From Sipunculus nudus (lineage: Eukaryota > Annelida > Sipuncula > Golfingiida > Sipunculidae), in NCBI GenBank assembly GCA_026874595.1, contig CM049309.1, positions 18,603,576 to 18,667,575 on the forward strand: a stretch of DNA of 64,000 nt, written 5' to 3'. The position numbers and the translations under genes are program-made. The notes under the pieces are model-generated. The model was not told where the DNA came from and made no database searches. It saw only the letters and a program-made list of their open reading frames with translations. Below, piece after piece: positions 24,871 to 37,700 of the stretch. Every line of letters starts with the position of its first letter. Positions within the stretch are counted from its first letter, which is position 1.

Positions 24871-25327
24871 TCAAAGGTAAAAAGTGGTAACCTCTATATC
24901 AAGAACCCACACAAACACAGGAAACAAAAGTTCCCGCTTCAGAAATTCGATGATGGCATCAAAGGTGAGCTCACGAGAACAAAGGCGGTCCCAGTACCAG
25001 TGTATGGCTCTCGCCCTAGACCAGTTTAAACAATTTATTACCTTAACCCTGATCTTCTCCAAATTGTCGTCAAAATAAGTTCAGAACATTCAAGTTGTTC
25101 ACAGACAAACTAACTAAACCACCAACAAAGTTGCCAAAGACGTTAGAATCATGATCCTTCGCTATCTCCTGTCGATTTCCCATAGATTTTTCAGGATAAT
25201 TCAAATGTGAACAGATAGTGAAGACTACACACTTCATAGACTCGTCAAAAGAATTCTTCCAAGTTAATCTAAAAACTTTTATATCCCCATATTGGTCCAA
25301 TGCTCTGTTGAAGAAAGTTTCTGACAA
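24871..25327 (-). pseudogene. Decayed coding-like region of unknown origin
   Basis: Neighbouring open stretches on the - strand (25327-25070 and 25062-24871) have protein-like composition with many Trp, Leu and charged residues (for example LEKIRVKVINCLNW and FDAIIEFLKREL). No start, splice sites or family can be assigned. It may be a mobile-element relic or a dead gene fragment. Confidence 0.25.
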
Positions 25328-26129
25328 ATTCGATTACACCAAGTATTTTGTTACGAATGTAAATGAATTACAGTTAAATAAATGTTAAAAATATTTCCCG
25401 TTTATCAAAGATAAGTCACATATACATTTATTCCTTTCATAATTTACCAAGGCAATCCGTATGGCCAACTGGTAGGTGCAAACTGGTTACACAATTGCCA
25501 ATAGATGGCGTTTGAATCGTCTCCAAATCTGCCTGGGTTTTTATGTTCGAACTAACAAGGGTCATTATGCATGCATGATTATGTTTTCAGAATGGGCTAA
25601 AAATAAGTGGCATGCACCTAAATTACTGTTGGAGAGACTGGTAGTATAATGATGATGATAGTTTGATTTAAACTAAAGTACATGAACAACAAAATGCTCT
25701 GTTCTCGATCATTTACGACTGTTTTGGCTAATTACAGATTGAGGTTATTATATATGCGGCAGCTGTTTACTATGGGTTGAACGGAGGGGCAATAAAGATC
25801 AATTAAATTACCATTGGTAATGAAAAAAATATTAAAATGTAAATTTCTAGCACTAATGTTTATAACAGGGGCGCAATTTGCATTCACAATGAGTGTTTGC
25901 ACGGAGACTTCGAACCCTCTCCACCCCCATCCCCACCCCTTAACGCACACACACATTGGCGCTTGTAATTGTGTACGCATAAAAATCCCAACTCCCATTT
26001 TCTCCATATAGTGAAATAATAATAATGTTATTAGTGATGGATCCAGAATCCAGTTCGGGCCGGAGAATGAGGGGAGAAGTGTTTAGACTGTGCGGTGTAT
26101 GTATCGGTCGAGGATGTTTGGACGTGGGA

Positions 26130-26960
26130 GGGGTGTTCCCCAACTGAGGTGTTGGTATTTTAAATTGTATTCGCCAAAACAGAGATTTGCGGATACTATG
26201 TTTTTACGCGGATTCTGTCGCCGCAGCCGCGTTCGTTTCCGGAGGACCCCTTCGACCGATCTTTCCGAAACCCAGTATATTTATCAGGTCACATGTGAAC
26301 TGGTGCCTAGCAAAGACTTGTGGTGCCAACTGTAACCCTTTTCGTGCAGGATTAATATGGGTATCTTCATTATATCGGCCCATATCTCAGGGATTGTTCC
26401 ATATCTCAGGAGTGGTTCAATGTATTAGGCTGAAATTGTGCATGTCAATGGATCTTGTATACCTACATCTCGTACTCGAGACTTGTTGCGCCACCTACAA
26501 TCATTTTTGTGTGGTGTCCACCCATGCGTTTGCCATCTGTTCGTCTTAGTGAGTCGTTCAATGTATCGGGCTGAAATTATGCATGTCCATAGATCATGGA
26601 TATCTCTATTCGTATTCAAGATTAGTGGCTTCATCTGCTTTTTGCGTGGCAGCCATCAATGCGTTTGCTTTGGGTGAAAATCACTCATATCTCAGGGGTG
26701 GTTCAATGTATTGGTCTGAAATTTGGCGTGTTTGCTCGTAGACCATACAGGTGGCGCCATCTGCCTCCCCGTTTTCGTGTAATACATTGATGCTCTTTTC
26801 TCAGGAGTGGTTTACCGTATTGGACTGAAATTGTGCATGTGCATAGATCTTGGATGTCTCCATCTCGTACTCGTGAGTAATGTCGCCAACTGCAATCGTT
26901 TTTGCGGTGTGTCCATCCATCCGTTCGCCATCCATGTCTTGTGATATTTTGGCATCTCTG
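26130..26960. repeat. Tandem monomer repeat, about 130-150 bp units
   Basis: Units share 'CAGGAGTGGTT', 'ATGTATT.GGCTGAAATTGTG', 'CATGTCCATAGATCTTGGAT' and 'TCTCGTACTC', each with a box such as GTTGCGCCACC (26485) or GGTGGCGCCATC (26750-26761). The same units make up the outer element at 56630-60004. Confidence 0.8.
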
Positions 26961-27613
26961 ATGCCACCAATTTGTAGTCATGTCAAGTCAGGCACATTCA
27001 ATGCCTTACTTTACCCATGCCTCTTTAATTTTGCGGATACCTAAAGTCGCTTGCCGACTGTCCATTTTCTAGTTTTAATCAAAATTAAAGCAATATTTAA
27101 GTTATTTGAGAATGAAATAAGAGGAAATATCATCGCTCCAGAAACCAATAAGAAATCAAAATGTTTTCCTTAAAATTCTAATATGAAAACCTGCCTGATA
27201 TTTTATGCGAGGTTAATGGCTGAGTACCAGTGTCAAATATTATCAATCATTTTGCTATTTTATTCATTTCTGAAACACTCCATTTCACTTATATGTGAGG
27301 AAATATGCGACACTGTAACACATTTTTACTTTTTAATTCTTTACAAATTGCAACTAGAGCCTATATTTAATGTCAAAATTACACTCATCTTATGAGTAAA
27401 ACGGGGGGGGGGCATAATTAGATATGTACCCATTGGTTGAAAAAGTGGGGTTAGGGTTAACGAACTGTTAACCAGAGAAAGGCTAGCTGAAAACATGACT
27501 CAGGGGCATTAAACCTGGGCGGATAGGGCCTACCTAGGGAGGTCCTCTTATGTTTGGATGAACTCTATCGCCGGGGAATTGAAAGATGGCAAATAAACAT
27601 GCGTATCACATTG

Positions 27614-27617
<4 letters not shown>

Positions 27618-27661
<44 letters not shown>
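27618..27661. repeat. (CT)n microsatellite
   Basis: Pure CT run of about 44 bp. Confidence 0.95.
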
Positions 27662-27665
<4 letters not shown>

Positions 27666-28387
27666 CAGCCAAAAACAAGTATACAAGGTCGTTTCGTGTA
27701 TGTATATAGAAATATAGGGCAGCTGCGTTTGACTAATTGTATACCAGTCTGTGTCAGTTATGTTTATTTTATTATTTAAGTGACAGCTGGTGAAAAACCA
27801 CAGGCGCAGATGTCGCGAAGTTCAAATGCCCCGTGTTGTAAAAAGTGCAAACACACAACCAACGGTCTATACAACATATCTAAAGAAATTTCTATAATTG
27901 CTTGCAACATCATAATTACACAAATGTCGCAAATGTCTTATTCAAGAGATATGAGCTGTCGTAACGCAATGTTTTTTTTTTTTTTTCAGTTTGCATGGGA
28001 CAAGGGAGTTTCGTCAATGAATAACAGTGCCATCTGACGGCAGCTGGGAAGATTAATTTGCGGTTTACCTTGCGCAGCAGATGCCCCAGCCGTCGGCTTT
28101 ATTGGATATTGCAAACTCACGTGTCACGATTTAATAATGATATATTCAATGCCATTAAACTGAAACTAACATTTTTATGTCATTTTCATCTTAACACATG
28201 GACCCCTGTATTCTGCTTTTGTTCAAATATGTACATGTATTTACTGAATTTGTATATGCAAATATATGGACACAAGGATATCCCGAGATGTATATACAAA
28301 AATATCATTTTGCAATATGCACACTAATATAGACGAGTTTCACATATTTATTCTTCAAAACAATTTTAAAAAGTTCAAAGTTATTTC

Positions 28388-28392
<5 letters not shown>

Positions 28393-28473
<81 letters not shown>
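28393..28473. repeat. (CT)n microsatellite
   Basis: Pure CT run of about 80 bp. It creates a Leu-Ser repeat in an open frame that is not a gene. Confidence 0.95.
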
Positions 28474-28476
<3 letters not shown>

Positions 28477-29978
28477 CAAATGTGTTGAAGAATTTTCTCG
28501 AAGTCAAGTCCTTTAGAAGAACAAAGAATACATGGCTATTAATTAGCTATTTTCAAAAAGTGAGCGGTGTATGTATCGGCCGAGTGGGAGCACCGTCGCT
28601 CCTAATTATTGATTTATTATTTATTTTATGGTTTCATCATGGACTTTATATGAGACTTTTAACCTCCTTGGTTTCATCAAATTCATCAGTTCAGAGGCTG
28701 ACATCAGTATAAACAAGTGTTTGACCCCTCCAACGTTTGGCCGGGGAACACGCACTCTGATACGTTACATTTTAATGTGAACAAAATGAGTACAAAAACC
28801 CTAACAATGACAACTAAACGCAGAGAAGAAGAATTCGAGATACGCGTAAAAATATACATTTTACAAGTTCCTGCATGGGATGAATTTTCCGTGTCTTTGA
28901 CATGAAAACATTTTTTCTGAACCTAAAAATCTGGGAATAAGAAAAATACATGCTTATAAATGAGAGATAAAAAAGCTGGATTTTGTGTATTTGTTGTCTT
29001 CTATACTTCGCCCCCCCCCCCCCCCACCCACCCCCATTTAAAAAATCCTCTATCCACCCCTGATTTTCCTGTGTAACCACAGTTGAGCCAAATATATTTA
29101 CATGGCGTGTGAATAAACATTGCCATGCCTGCAGCGCTACCTGGTGGTTGTTGGCACGCTGTGCAACGTGTGTGGCGGCATGTTTACACTGGCGGGGAAA
29201 TGACTGACGTTGCGTGGGAGTAACTATTGCAGGGTAATATTACCTCTAAAGGCAGAAGGTCCTCTTTGTGATCTTTACTTGGGTGGATCAAATGGAACTG
29301 TCATTGTCGAAACGGCATGGGGCCGATTGTAAACGGACTTTTGTTTATTGCCTTTCGATGAGGTGAACTATACAACTCCATTGTTATCGCATCAAACTTC
29401 GCTCAGCTTGTTGAATCGGACGTACAGTTACCTCTACTAATCTGTAACTGTACTTAATGTACCACAAAGGAGTAAATAATCATACCAAATAAAAAGGAGG
29501 GAAAAGTCATGGAATAATGGGGTGGTATCGTGATTTTTTTTTGTTTGAGGTGGATGGGTGCATTTGTGTTTAAGGATATGTCCGAATAACATAGAATTTG
29601 AGGGTTCCATTTCAGAGTACTGGTATTATCAGAAATATAAGACAAATGAACTTAGTTTGCTTTTCTTTCACCGCTGAAACCGAAACCCGTCGCACATTGT
29701 ATATATGTAGTGTTTGTAAACATCTGATTATGAGTGCATGTGTGTTTTCCTTGCCCTTAAAGAAGTATATTATTTGTATAATGCATATTGCTTCAATGAA
29801 CGAATCTAGAAATTTTCCATTTTATCGACCAAAAGATTTGAGATTTGAAATTCATTGGAAACAGTAGTATATAATCCTTATACATATAAACAAGCTCAGT
29901 AAAATTTGCTCTTTTTTCCGCGGTGGCCATTTATAACGCGTTTAACTCAACTGCCGCCACCACCACTAGTATATATAG

Positions 29979-30072
29979 CATAGGCGGCGAACCCCCCCCC
30001 CCCCCCCCCCTCCCAAACAAAATTATGGGTATAAAAACATACCCGATTTTATTATTGAGTATTTGCACTCCT

Positions 30073-30114
<42 letters not shown>

Positions 30115-30511
30115 CCTCAGTACTTGGAATGCCATATATACAGGGCCGCAGTCTCCGGGATTGAGCTTCAATAAAAAAAGTATTGCAAAGTTGATATTCC
30201 GTGGAAAAATGCATCTATTGCCAGACAAGTAACAATTTCATTACAAGGAGGTAATGTTTTACTTAATAAGCATTGGCCAATAAATGGCAGCAAAAATGCA
30301 CCAGAATGCAGTAGTATACATACAGTTTTTCAAAATTTTCCACACCGTGGCACTGGGAGGGGGACACTCTCGGGAATTTCATCCTCGAATCCGCTTACTG
30401 CCCGAGGCTGCGGGGCAGGCTGCGGCCTTTATATATATATGTGTGTGTGTGTGTAAATACTGGTCTACTATTGCCCCCCCCCCCAATGAATATTTGGTTT
30501 CGCCGCCAATG
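29979..30511. mobile_element. MITE candidate with GGCGGCGAA ends
   Basis: CATAGGCGGCGAA (29979-29991) faces TTCGCCGCCAATG (30499-30511), inverted with 12 of 13 matches. C-runs lie just inside both ends, and AC/TA and GT microsatellites lie between. I could not find a target duplication, so the ends are tentative. Confidence 0.5.
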
Positions 30512-31149
30512 TTTAGGCCTACTAGAAGTCGAGGAATTGAGTAACGATAATGCTTATGTCTTTTCTCAAATGACTTCAGATGCCCTGGTCCTACTGCTCG
30601 ATATTAGACTGGTCGGGATTGGAACTACGTCTTGATCTCGATTCGGCAGTCATACTCACTGGACGCCGTGGACGGTGTGTATAAGACCTGTACCCTTGGG
30701 AAACAACTGGCAGCCTTGAAGCCAGAATCGGGCAAAAAAAAACGTCTAACATGTCAGACTCTTCCAATTTTGTGGGTTGGACTGTCGTAGGAACCAATTA
30801 AATTATTTTTTCCCAACGCCCGAAATTAGTATGATATGTTCCAGAAAAGTCGGGCCATTCAACTAAAAAACGGGGAGTACCACTATTAATAAACTAGTAG
30901 GACCACTTGTAAACCATAATAAACTATGGCCTACTAATTAACTAATGAATCATTCGACCCCTATCTTTCAACCACAATTATATTCACGTACACTTTAATA
31001 TAACATATGTATATATCACATTTAGGCCTATGTTCGGAAGGCCTGCATAATATGTATCTACAAATTAAAATGCTGGAATGCTTACAAGGCTAAAAGAAAA
31101 TTAAAAGCAGTAATAGAGCCTGTCTGCTTAAGTTGATTTACAGATTTTT

Positions 31150-31675
31150 GTAAAACAACTGAGGATGAAGCGAGCCAGTATTTTATCAGCGTGTCGCGTG
31201 AACTTGGTGACGAGTCCAGGCCCGAATCTCACTTCAGTTCAAGTGTGAACGCATGTCCTGGGACACCAGAGCAACATGTGCTTTTGTTATGCGCAGGGCA
31301 CTTCCATTTGAGACGGTTTGCGCGCAGGTGTAGAGGTGTTCACATCAACTGAAGGTCTGTCATATGGGGTCGATGAAAAAAAGTGGTCCAAGTTGTCTAG
31401 AAACTTCAGAAACGCTGCCGAAACCACATGGATTATCTTTTAGAATATCTGCGATGTTTATTGGTTTGATATGTGCAGAATATCTGAGTGAAACCCGCGG
31501 ATTGTAGCAGTGTGATGTGTCGCTCGCTGGCGTGTTTGTTGACAGGTTTGGTTTGAGGCCCACTGGGTGTACAACTGTTCACCTGTACTAGATCGGCTGC
31601 CAAATACTACATCATGATCCATACATCATAGAGGCTTCTCTGCCAAGCCGGGGCACAAAAAAAGTCTGCCCGACC
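31150..31675 (+). promoter_or_regulatory. Likely promoter and 5' UTR region of the Ig gene
   Basis: About 500 bp with clearly more CG dinucleotides than the DNA that follows, ending at the ATG at 31676. I see no convincing TATA box. It is placed by position and base composition only. Confidence 0.35.
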
Positions 31676-31721
31676 ATGCCCCTGTGGAACACCCTGATCT
31701 TGCTCCTACTGACCATACTTG
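31676..31721 (+). CDS. Ig gene exon 1 (signal peptide)
   Basis: ATG in good context (CGACCATGC), 15 codons of hydrophobic leader, then donor GTAAGT in phase 1. Confidence 0.82.
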
Positions 31722-34700
31722 GTAAGTAATCCACCCCTCTCAGTTGCTATTAACCCCATATATGCCGAGCCTCGCCCCCAGCTGACATCAAACGGATCGC
31801 CTCACCTCCTATCTGTACTCTGTGACCTGTCAGCGGAAATGCCAGCCCGTCTAACCGATTAAACTCGCGTGGGCTAGACTTCTTCTTTTATATACCCGGC
31901 CGGAATATTTAAAGTATTTATTCATACTATTTGAACAAGGTTTAATTTAATTATTTAGTTGAGGATGTGCCATAGTAGTAAATATTGGCTCAAGATCAAT
32001 TTTATCCTGAAGGGCTTATTATTACAATTTAGCTCAACTGAGTGATATTCGAGGCTCACATTTGTGTTTGTATAACTTAACTTTTCATTGTTCAATAATT
32101 GCAATTGATAAAAAAATGTTAAGTTTAGCATTCGATAAATAGTATTTTTGTTCCTTTCCGCAGTTTATTGTAAATTACTGTAAATTTATGTCGCACACAT
32201 GTAACTGTAATGCTTACGTTAGACCGATTAGTGTTTTTAAATGGGTTTTTATCCTTACAGGTGAGACTTTAAAAATGGATGTTTTGAAGACATCCCCCAA
32301 GCCAAAAGATTTAATATATTCTTATTTCTTTGCCTGAAGGAATTTAAAACAAAGACATTTAATATACATGAAGCCAGCCTGCAAAATGTATAAGTAATGA
32401 AATCAAGTTTTTTCTTATTACTACCATTAACATGATTTAGATGATAATTCATAAATTTTTTACCATACTGGTAAATACATAAAATTCATAGAAATAAACC
32501 TATGAACAGCGAATGACAAACTTCAGTGTGAAACATAAGAAAACTGTAAGTATTTCTGCTCCACAGTCTTCATGATAACCATGTAGTAGCTGATCTGAAC
32601 ACAGAATCCCTGTGGATTGACGGCTTTTGGCTTGTGGTTGTATCCACATGAGATGACCGAGAAACTGCATGAGAGGAAAAAAAGAACATCTTCCGCTAGG
32701 GGAATATTATAGGGGATTTCCATGACCCCATACCGAGTTCAGACTCACAATGCTCGGAGCCACGCTTCCGGATTCGTAACAAACTTCGCTATAACAAATA
32801 GATTATCAAACGAACAAATGTTGAAAATTATCTATAATTTATTCATCCATATACACTAAGCACCCTCTTGACTGTGGTAAATCTGGTATTAAAGGGAACA
32901 GGAAATTGTGACTTTTCTCCGAGCTGTGTGTTGCTCAAGCAGAAATGGAAAATTGAGCTGATAAAGGATCATTTTGTTTTTGTTAACTTTTTTTTATCTT
33001 AAATTTGTAATCCTTAGAACAGAAATTACAAGAAAGCTGATTAAGTTCTGTTAACTGAAGATGGAATATTTTGTGTGTATTGAATTTTGCAAATTCCTGG
33101 AAAATCAATGTTTTTAGTAGCTCAGCTGAATATTAGTCATCTGAGCTAAAACGATGGTTCGTTGTCTGTCCAGTTGTTTGTTGACACTTAACAGGGCCAG
33201 TTTTGAAACTGTTGGACTTTTGTATCCAGATTCCAGCCTACAGTTAGATGTCCGTCCCCAATATCTCCTACCATTCTGAAGAGTGGGTCACTATAGTTCT
33301 TTTGAAATATAAAGGGAAAACCATGATTTTCCATTTAAAACCCATTGTTAATACTTAATGTTGCAGTTCAAGACTGTCTTATATCGAAACCAATGATCTG
33401 TTTTTGATAATATTTGATATAAATATTCCACTATAAATTTCCCATGTACATATTAGAAATTAGGTCAGTATTGTGTAATTTCTTGAAGTCATGGGCCCGT
33501 ACATAATAAACTTTGTGAAAAATCAGGAAAGATATATCTCATTTAACATGAGAATTGTTGAAGCTGGAGACTTTATTTCAAGATATAACTTTATTTTATC
33601 AAGATTCAGTTGTATAATCAAAATTAGATATGTTTTTATATTATTAGCTTAAACATAAAATCAGTACCTTAAATTTTGCCCAACTTTGGCCAGGGTATGT
33701 TTTTTCCTGTATGTACTGTGGATTATATTTTCACAGTATATACACATAAGGAATTAATCTGTTATAATCTGAAATTTGAAACCAGTTGATCAAAACTCTA
33801 GCTTTTATTCAATTTTTTAGGCATCATGTCAAGTATTATCTATACATCAACATCAAGCCAGCCCAGAAGAGTGGTATGCAGTGTGCTTGAGCTAGCCCTC
33901 AGCTCACAGGCTGTTATGTAATTGCTTCAGTCCTGGCCAGTTCCTTCTCTCTAGATGAGCTGGGTCAGACTGTCTCCACTCTGCAGTAACTCAAACAGAG
34001 AGCCTTTCCCCCCCCCCCCCCCTCTCTATCTCTCTCTCACTCCCCCTCCCTTCTTCCACCACATTTTATTGACAGACCTGAACAATAAACACGATGAATC
34101 TTATAATTACACTTTTTTTCAGCAACCAGCAGTAACCACAGAGACTCCACCCACCCCTTCAATACACTGAACTAATAAACAAGATGAATCTTATAATTTC
34201 AAAATTACATTATTTTTTTTTAATGAATACTTTGTAGCATTTCATTCATATATCTGAAAGATGGCTGGGCCTTGATATGAATAACCCTGTTAAACTTAGT
34301 TAATCAGGAATAATTTTAGCTCATGATATAGACAGATATGTAACTATTGAAAACTTAATTACATTCACACATTTTATGTTTATGAAATGTATCCTTTCAT
34401 ATAACACTTTGGCTGAGTTTTTACCTTATTGCATCATTGCATGGTTTCAGGCCACAGTTTTCATTTATTACACAGTGTAAATGTGATTAATACCTAATTG
34501 GCTTGTTTTAACTTGCTTATTAAATTTTATGGTCATTTGAATTTTTTAAACAGCATTTTATTTCAGTTGATAAATTAATGTTCATTATTATACTTTGACT
34601 CATGTCCATTATTCAATAATTTTACAGTGTTTCATCTTAGCAAGGCCATTTCCTCTTAGCTTTTCAAATGCTTTTATATATGCTAAACCAAAAGAATTGA

Positions 34701-37700
34701 GTATATTTTGCATTTGCCAAACTTTCCAAAAATCTAGGTGAGCGAAGTGACCCATTGGTCCCTTGTTTGATATAGTTATTACACTTTTGAGAACAATCAA
34801 TCTTATCATGGGCAGCATATATGTAACCATTCCTGAAATGTGAATGCTTATTCCTTAATTACTGCATTTTCATGCACTGTATCATTTCTGAAATTGATTG
34901 AATTACCATTCCCAAATGGATTTGTTGCAAGCTTAAAAATGTGTATTACAAATGGTCTGTGCACAATAAATGCTTGGAATATCTGTGTTGAATACCAGAT
35001 TAAGAGCCAGTTGCATTAAAAAAAAACTAATGTAATACAGGTTTCTCTGCAAAAAACTTGCATGAGTCAATGTGTATTTTTTGGATTTTGGAGGCCATAT
35101 AAACATAGAACCAGTGGCACCTACTATTCATTATAAGCATATAATTTGAAAGCTCTGACATCATAATTAAAACAGCATGATCAATTATTATTTGAATATA
35201 AGTTTATGCCTTTTCAACTTGTCTTCACCGATGGGGCCCAAAGTTCACCAGTGTTTTATTTTTGTGATAATATGCCTTTCTTTAATAATGCAAATTTGAA
35301 ATCTATATGAACAAAAAGGCAACAAAGTCACAGTGATTAAAAACGATATGTTGCCGAGAGCTGACAAAAACAAGACTGGTGATAATAAGAATCTGTTACC
35401 TTAAAAACAGGTTTCTTTCAGGTGGTTTCTAGCACATTAAAAACTGGATTATTCTCAAACTTTCTTTATTAATTTACCTTACTGTAAAGCTGTCATAGCA
35501 ACAATAAATGGAGTCTAGTAACACCTACGAGGTGTAGAGTCTATAATTTATTACCCTTTTCAGCTTAAGCTAGTTGCCAGATTTTGTTGCCAGATTCCTA
35601 AGGAAGATAGAAAGTATATGTCGGAAATGTTGAAAGTACTTCGGAAGTTCCCCTTTACCAGGAAGTAATTTTCAGCGGGCATTGTTTCTTAGAGGTTGTT
35701 AAAAAGCTAGATACTGAAGTAATCATTCAACCTAAAGTAATCCTTTAAAGAATCTTGATATTTATGGGAGAGCTGAATAACATATTTTTAACAAATGCAA
35801 ATTGTGTAAGTCCTGCACATTAAAATCTTGTTTTGAAAGAAAAATAAAAGTTTGAAATTCTTTGAATGGAGGATGAATTAATTTGCATGCCTATTTTATC
35901 ATCAAAGATATTCAAGAGAATACATTTACAAACAAGTCATATTCCCCATTTCAATAACTCCTTGACTACTTTTCTATAAAAGTACACAAACAGCTCCAAA
36001 TCATTTGAATAGTTTGTAACCACAAATATGCTCATTATATCAGTTGTATATAAAATGTGGGCAAATGAGGCTTTGTTGTCACATGGCTAAAATATTTTTT
36101 GGCTGTACTGGATTGGTGATCGCCCAATTAATGGTTATGCTGGAGGTCTGGGTACTGTGGAACATCTTGAAATTTAATGTAAAGGTATGTACAGCAAAGA
36201 TGATAATTAGCATTTAATATTATAGAAGCCATATCAGGATATAATATAAAGAGGTTAGTGTTATACTAATGGTATTAATACTGGAAGCTGTTTCAGATTA
36301 TATTTGTTGAATTCAGGCTTAATTTATGAATGCATGTTTTGGAAGATAGTATAATATTGTATAATGAGGAAAAATTAAGATATAAAGGGATCCAAACCTG
36401 GATACTGCAAAGATGATGTCCAAATATTGACTAAAGTCTTAAAATCCACCATTTTGAAGGTTCTGCCACTATTTACAGTAGTCAACATCCATTACCATAC
36501 ATAATGCTGACTTACATCCACCTTTTTAGAAATGGCTCATGGCATGATGGCATTATTACCTGTGACATTTATTTTAAGGACAAATGCTTCTACTTCAGAG
36601 CAAAAATTTACCTGTTTGCTGGAGGTATCATTGTATAACATCATCAGCTGATATAACCTCAGCTGGCCATAGGAACAATAAACTTATGGCAATTAAAAAA
36701 TCCTCTCTTTGTCCACAAATTTCAAAAAGCAGCTTTGAACTCCTTTATTTCTTGACCACTTTTGAATTTTTTTGTGTAAAACAAACAGAATCAAAACTTG
36801 TGATTATGTTTGTTTTATTCTGCAGTAAAATTTGAAATTAATTCATTAAATGCTAATTTATGCAAATTTTCTTCTAAAATTAAAAATATGCTTCTAGACA
36901 TTATTTCTTGTCTGATTTTAATTCTGTTTTCACTCATTTTTGCAAATATATTCAAAATCACGAAAAAAATGCTTCTTTATTTCTTGACCAATTTAAATCT
37001 GTTTTCTCTAATACGGCTAGGTGCAGCCTTTAAAATGTATACACAGAAATTGAAAAAAATTTTTAAGCTATTTCATTCTAAATGAAATGAAAATCATCTC
37101 TTTTATTTCATGACTTATTTTAGGTCTGATTGTTTCATCTGATAGAGTCGTGTACATGAACCTTCTACACAGTATAATTTACAAAATTTGCTAAATGAAA
37201 TAATCACCTGTCATGGTCTACTAAAATGGTCCTGCTGTACATGTCTCTATCTGTCCATCCTGACCACCCCCCCCCCCCCCTTCCCCTCTGTTACCAAGTA
37301 TTTCCAAAACCATTTCAGGCTTATTTGCAGCTATCATAACTAGTTATGGCTGTCCTGTTGATAGGTGATTGGCATCATGTGACATGTGAGTGTAAAGCTG
37401 GCAGTGGTGCTACCTGCTTTCATTTACATTCTTCCTCCTATACTGGTCCATATGGTTTCCATGGTTTTCAGGTATATTGTATTCTGAATATCTTGGAGAC
37501 TCCTACTGTAAGTTATCATCACCAAATGTGGCAGACATACATGTATTGGTCATACAATACAACTTTATCAATGTATTATGCAGGTGGCGCTACCTACTTT
37601 GATTTCCTTTCTCCACAACATTAAGTTCAGTTTTCTTGATATAAATAAAATATTATGAGTCTCAAATCATAGATAACAGTTGAGAATAATAACTGGATAA

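Larger units (their letters stand above)
23750..31675. other. Divergent intergenic region between HD and Ig genes
   Basis: 7.9 kb with both promoters expected inside it. It holds the 71-bp duplication, a decayed open region (24871-25327), a palindrome-box monomer array (26130-26960), two CT microsatellites, a MITE candidate (29979-30511), and a more CpG-rich stretch (about 31150-31675) before the Ig gene. No additional gene is supported. Confidence 0.55.

Noticed and set aside
28266-28712. A 148-codon open frame
   Set aside because: Its length comes from a CT microsatellite read as Leu-Ser repeats.
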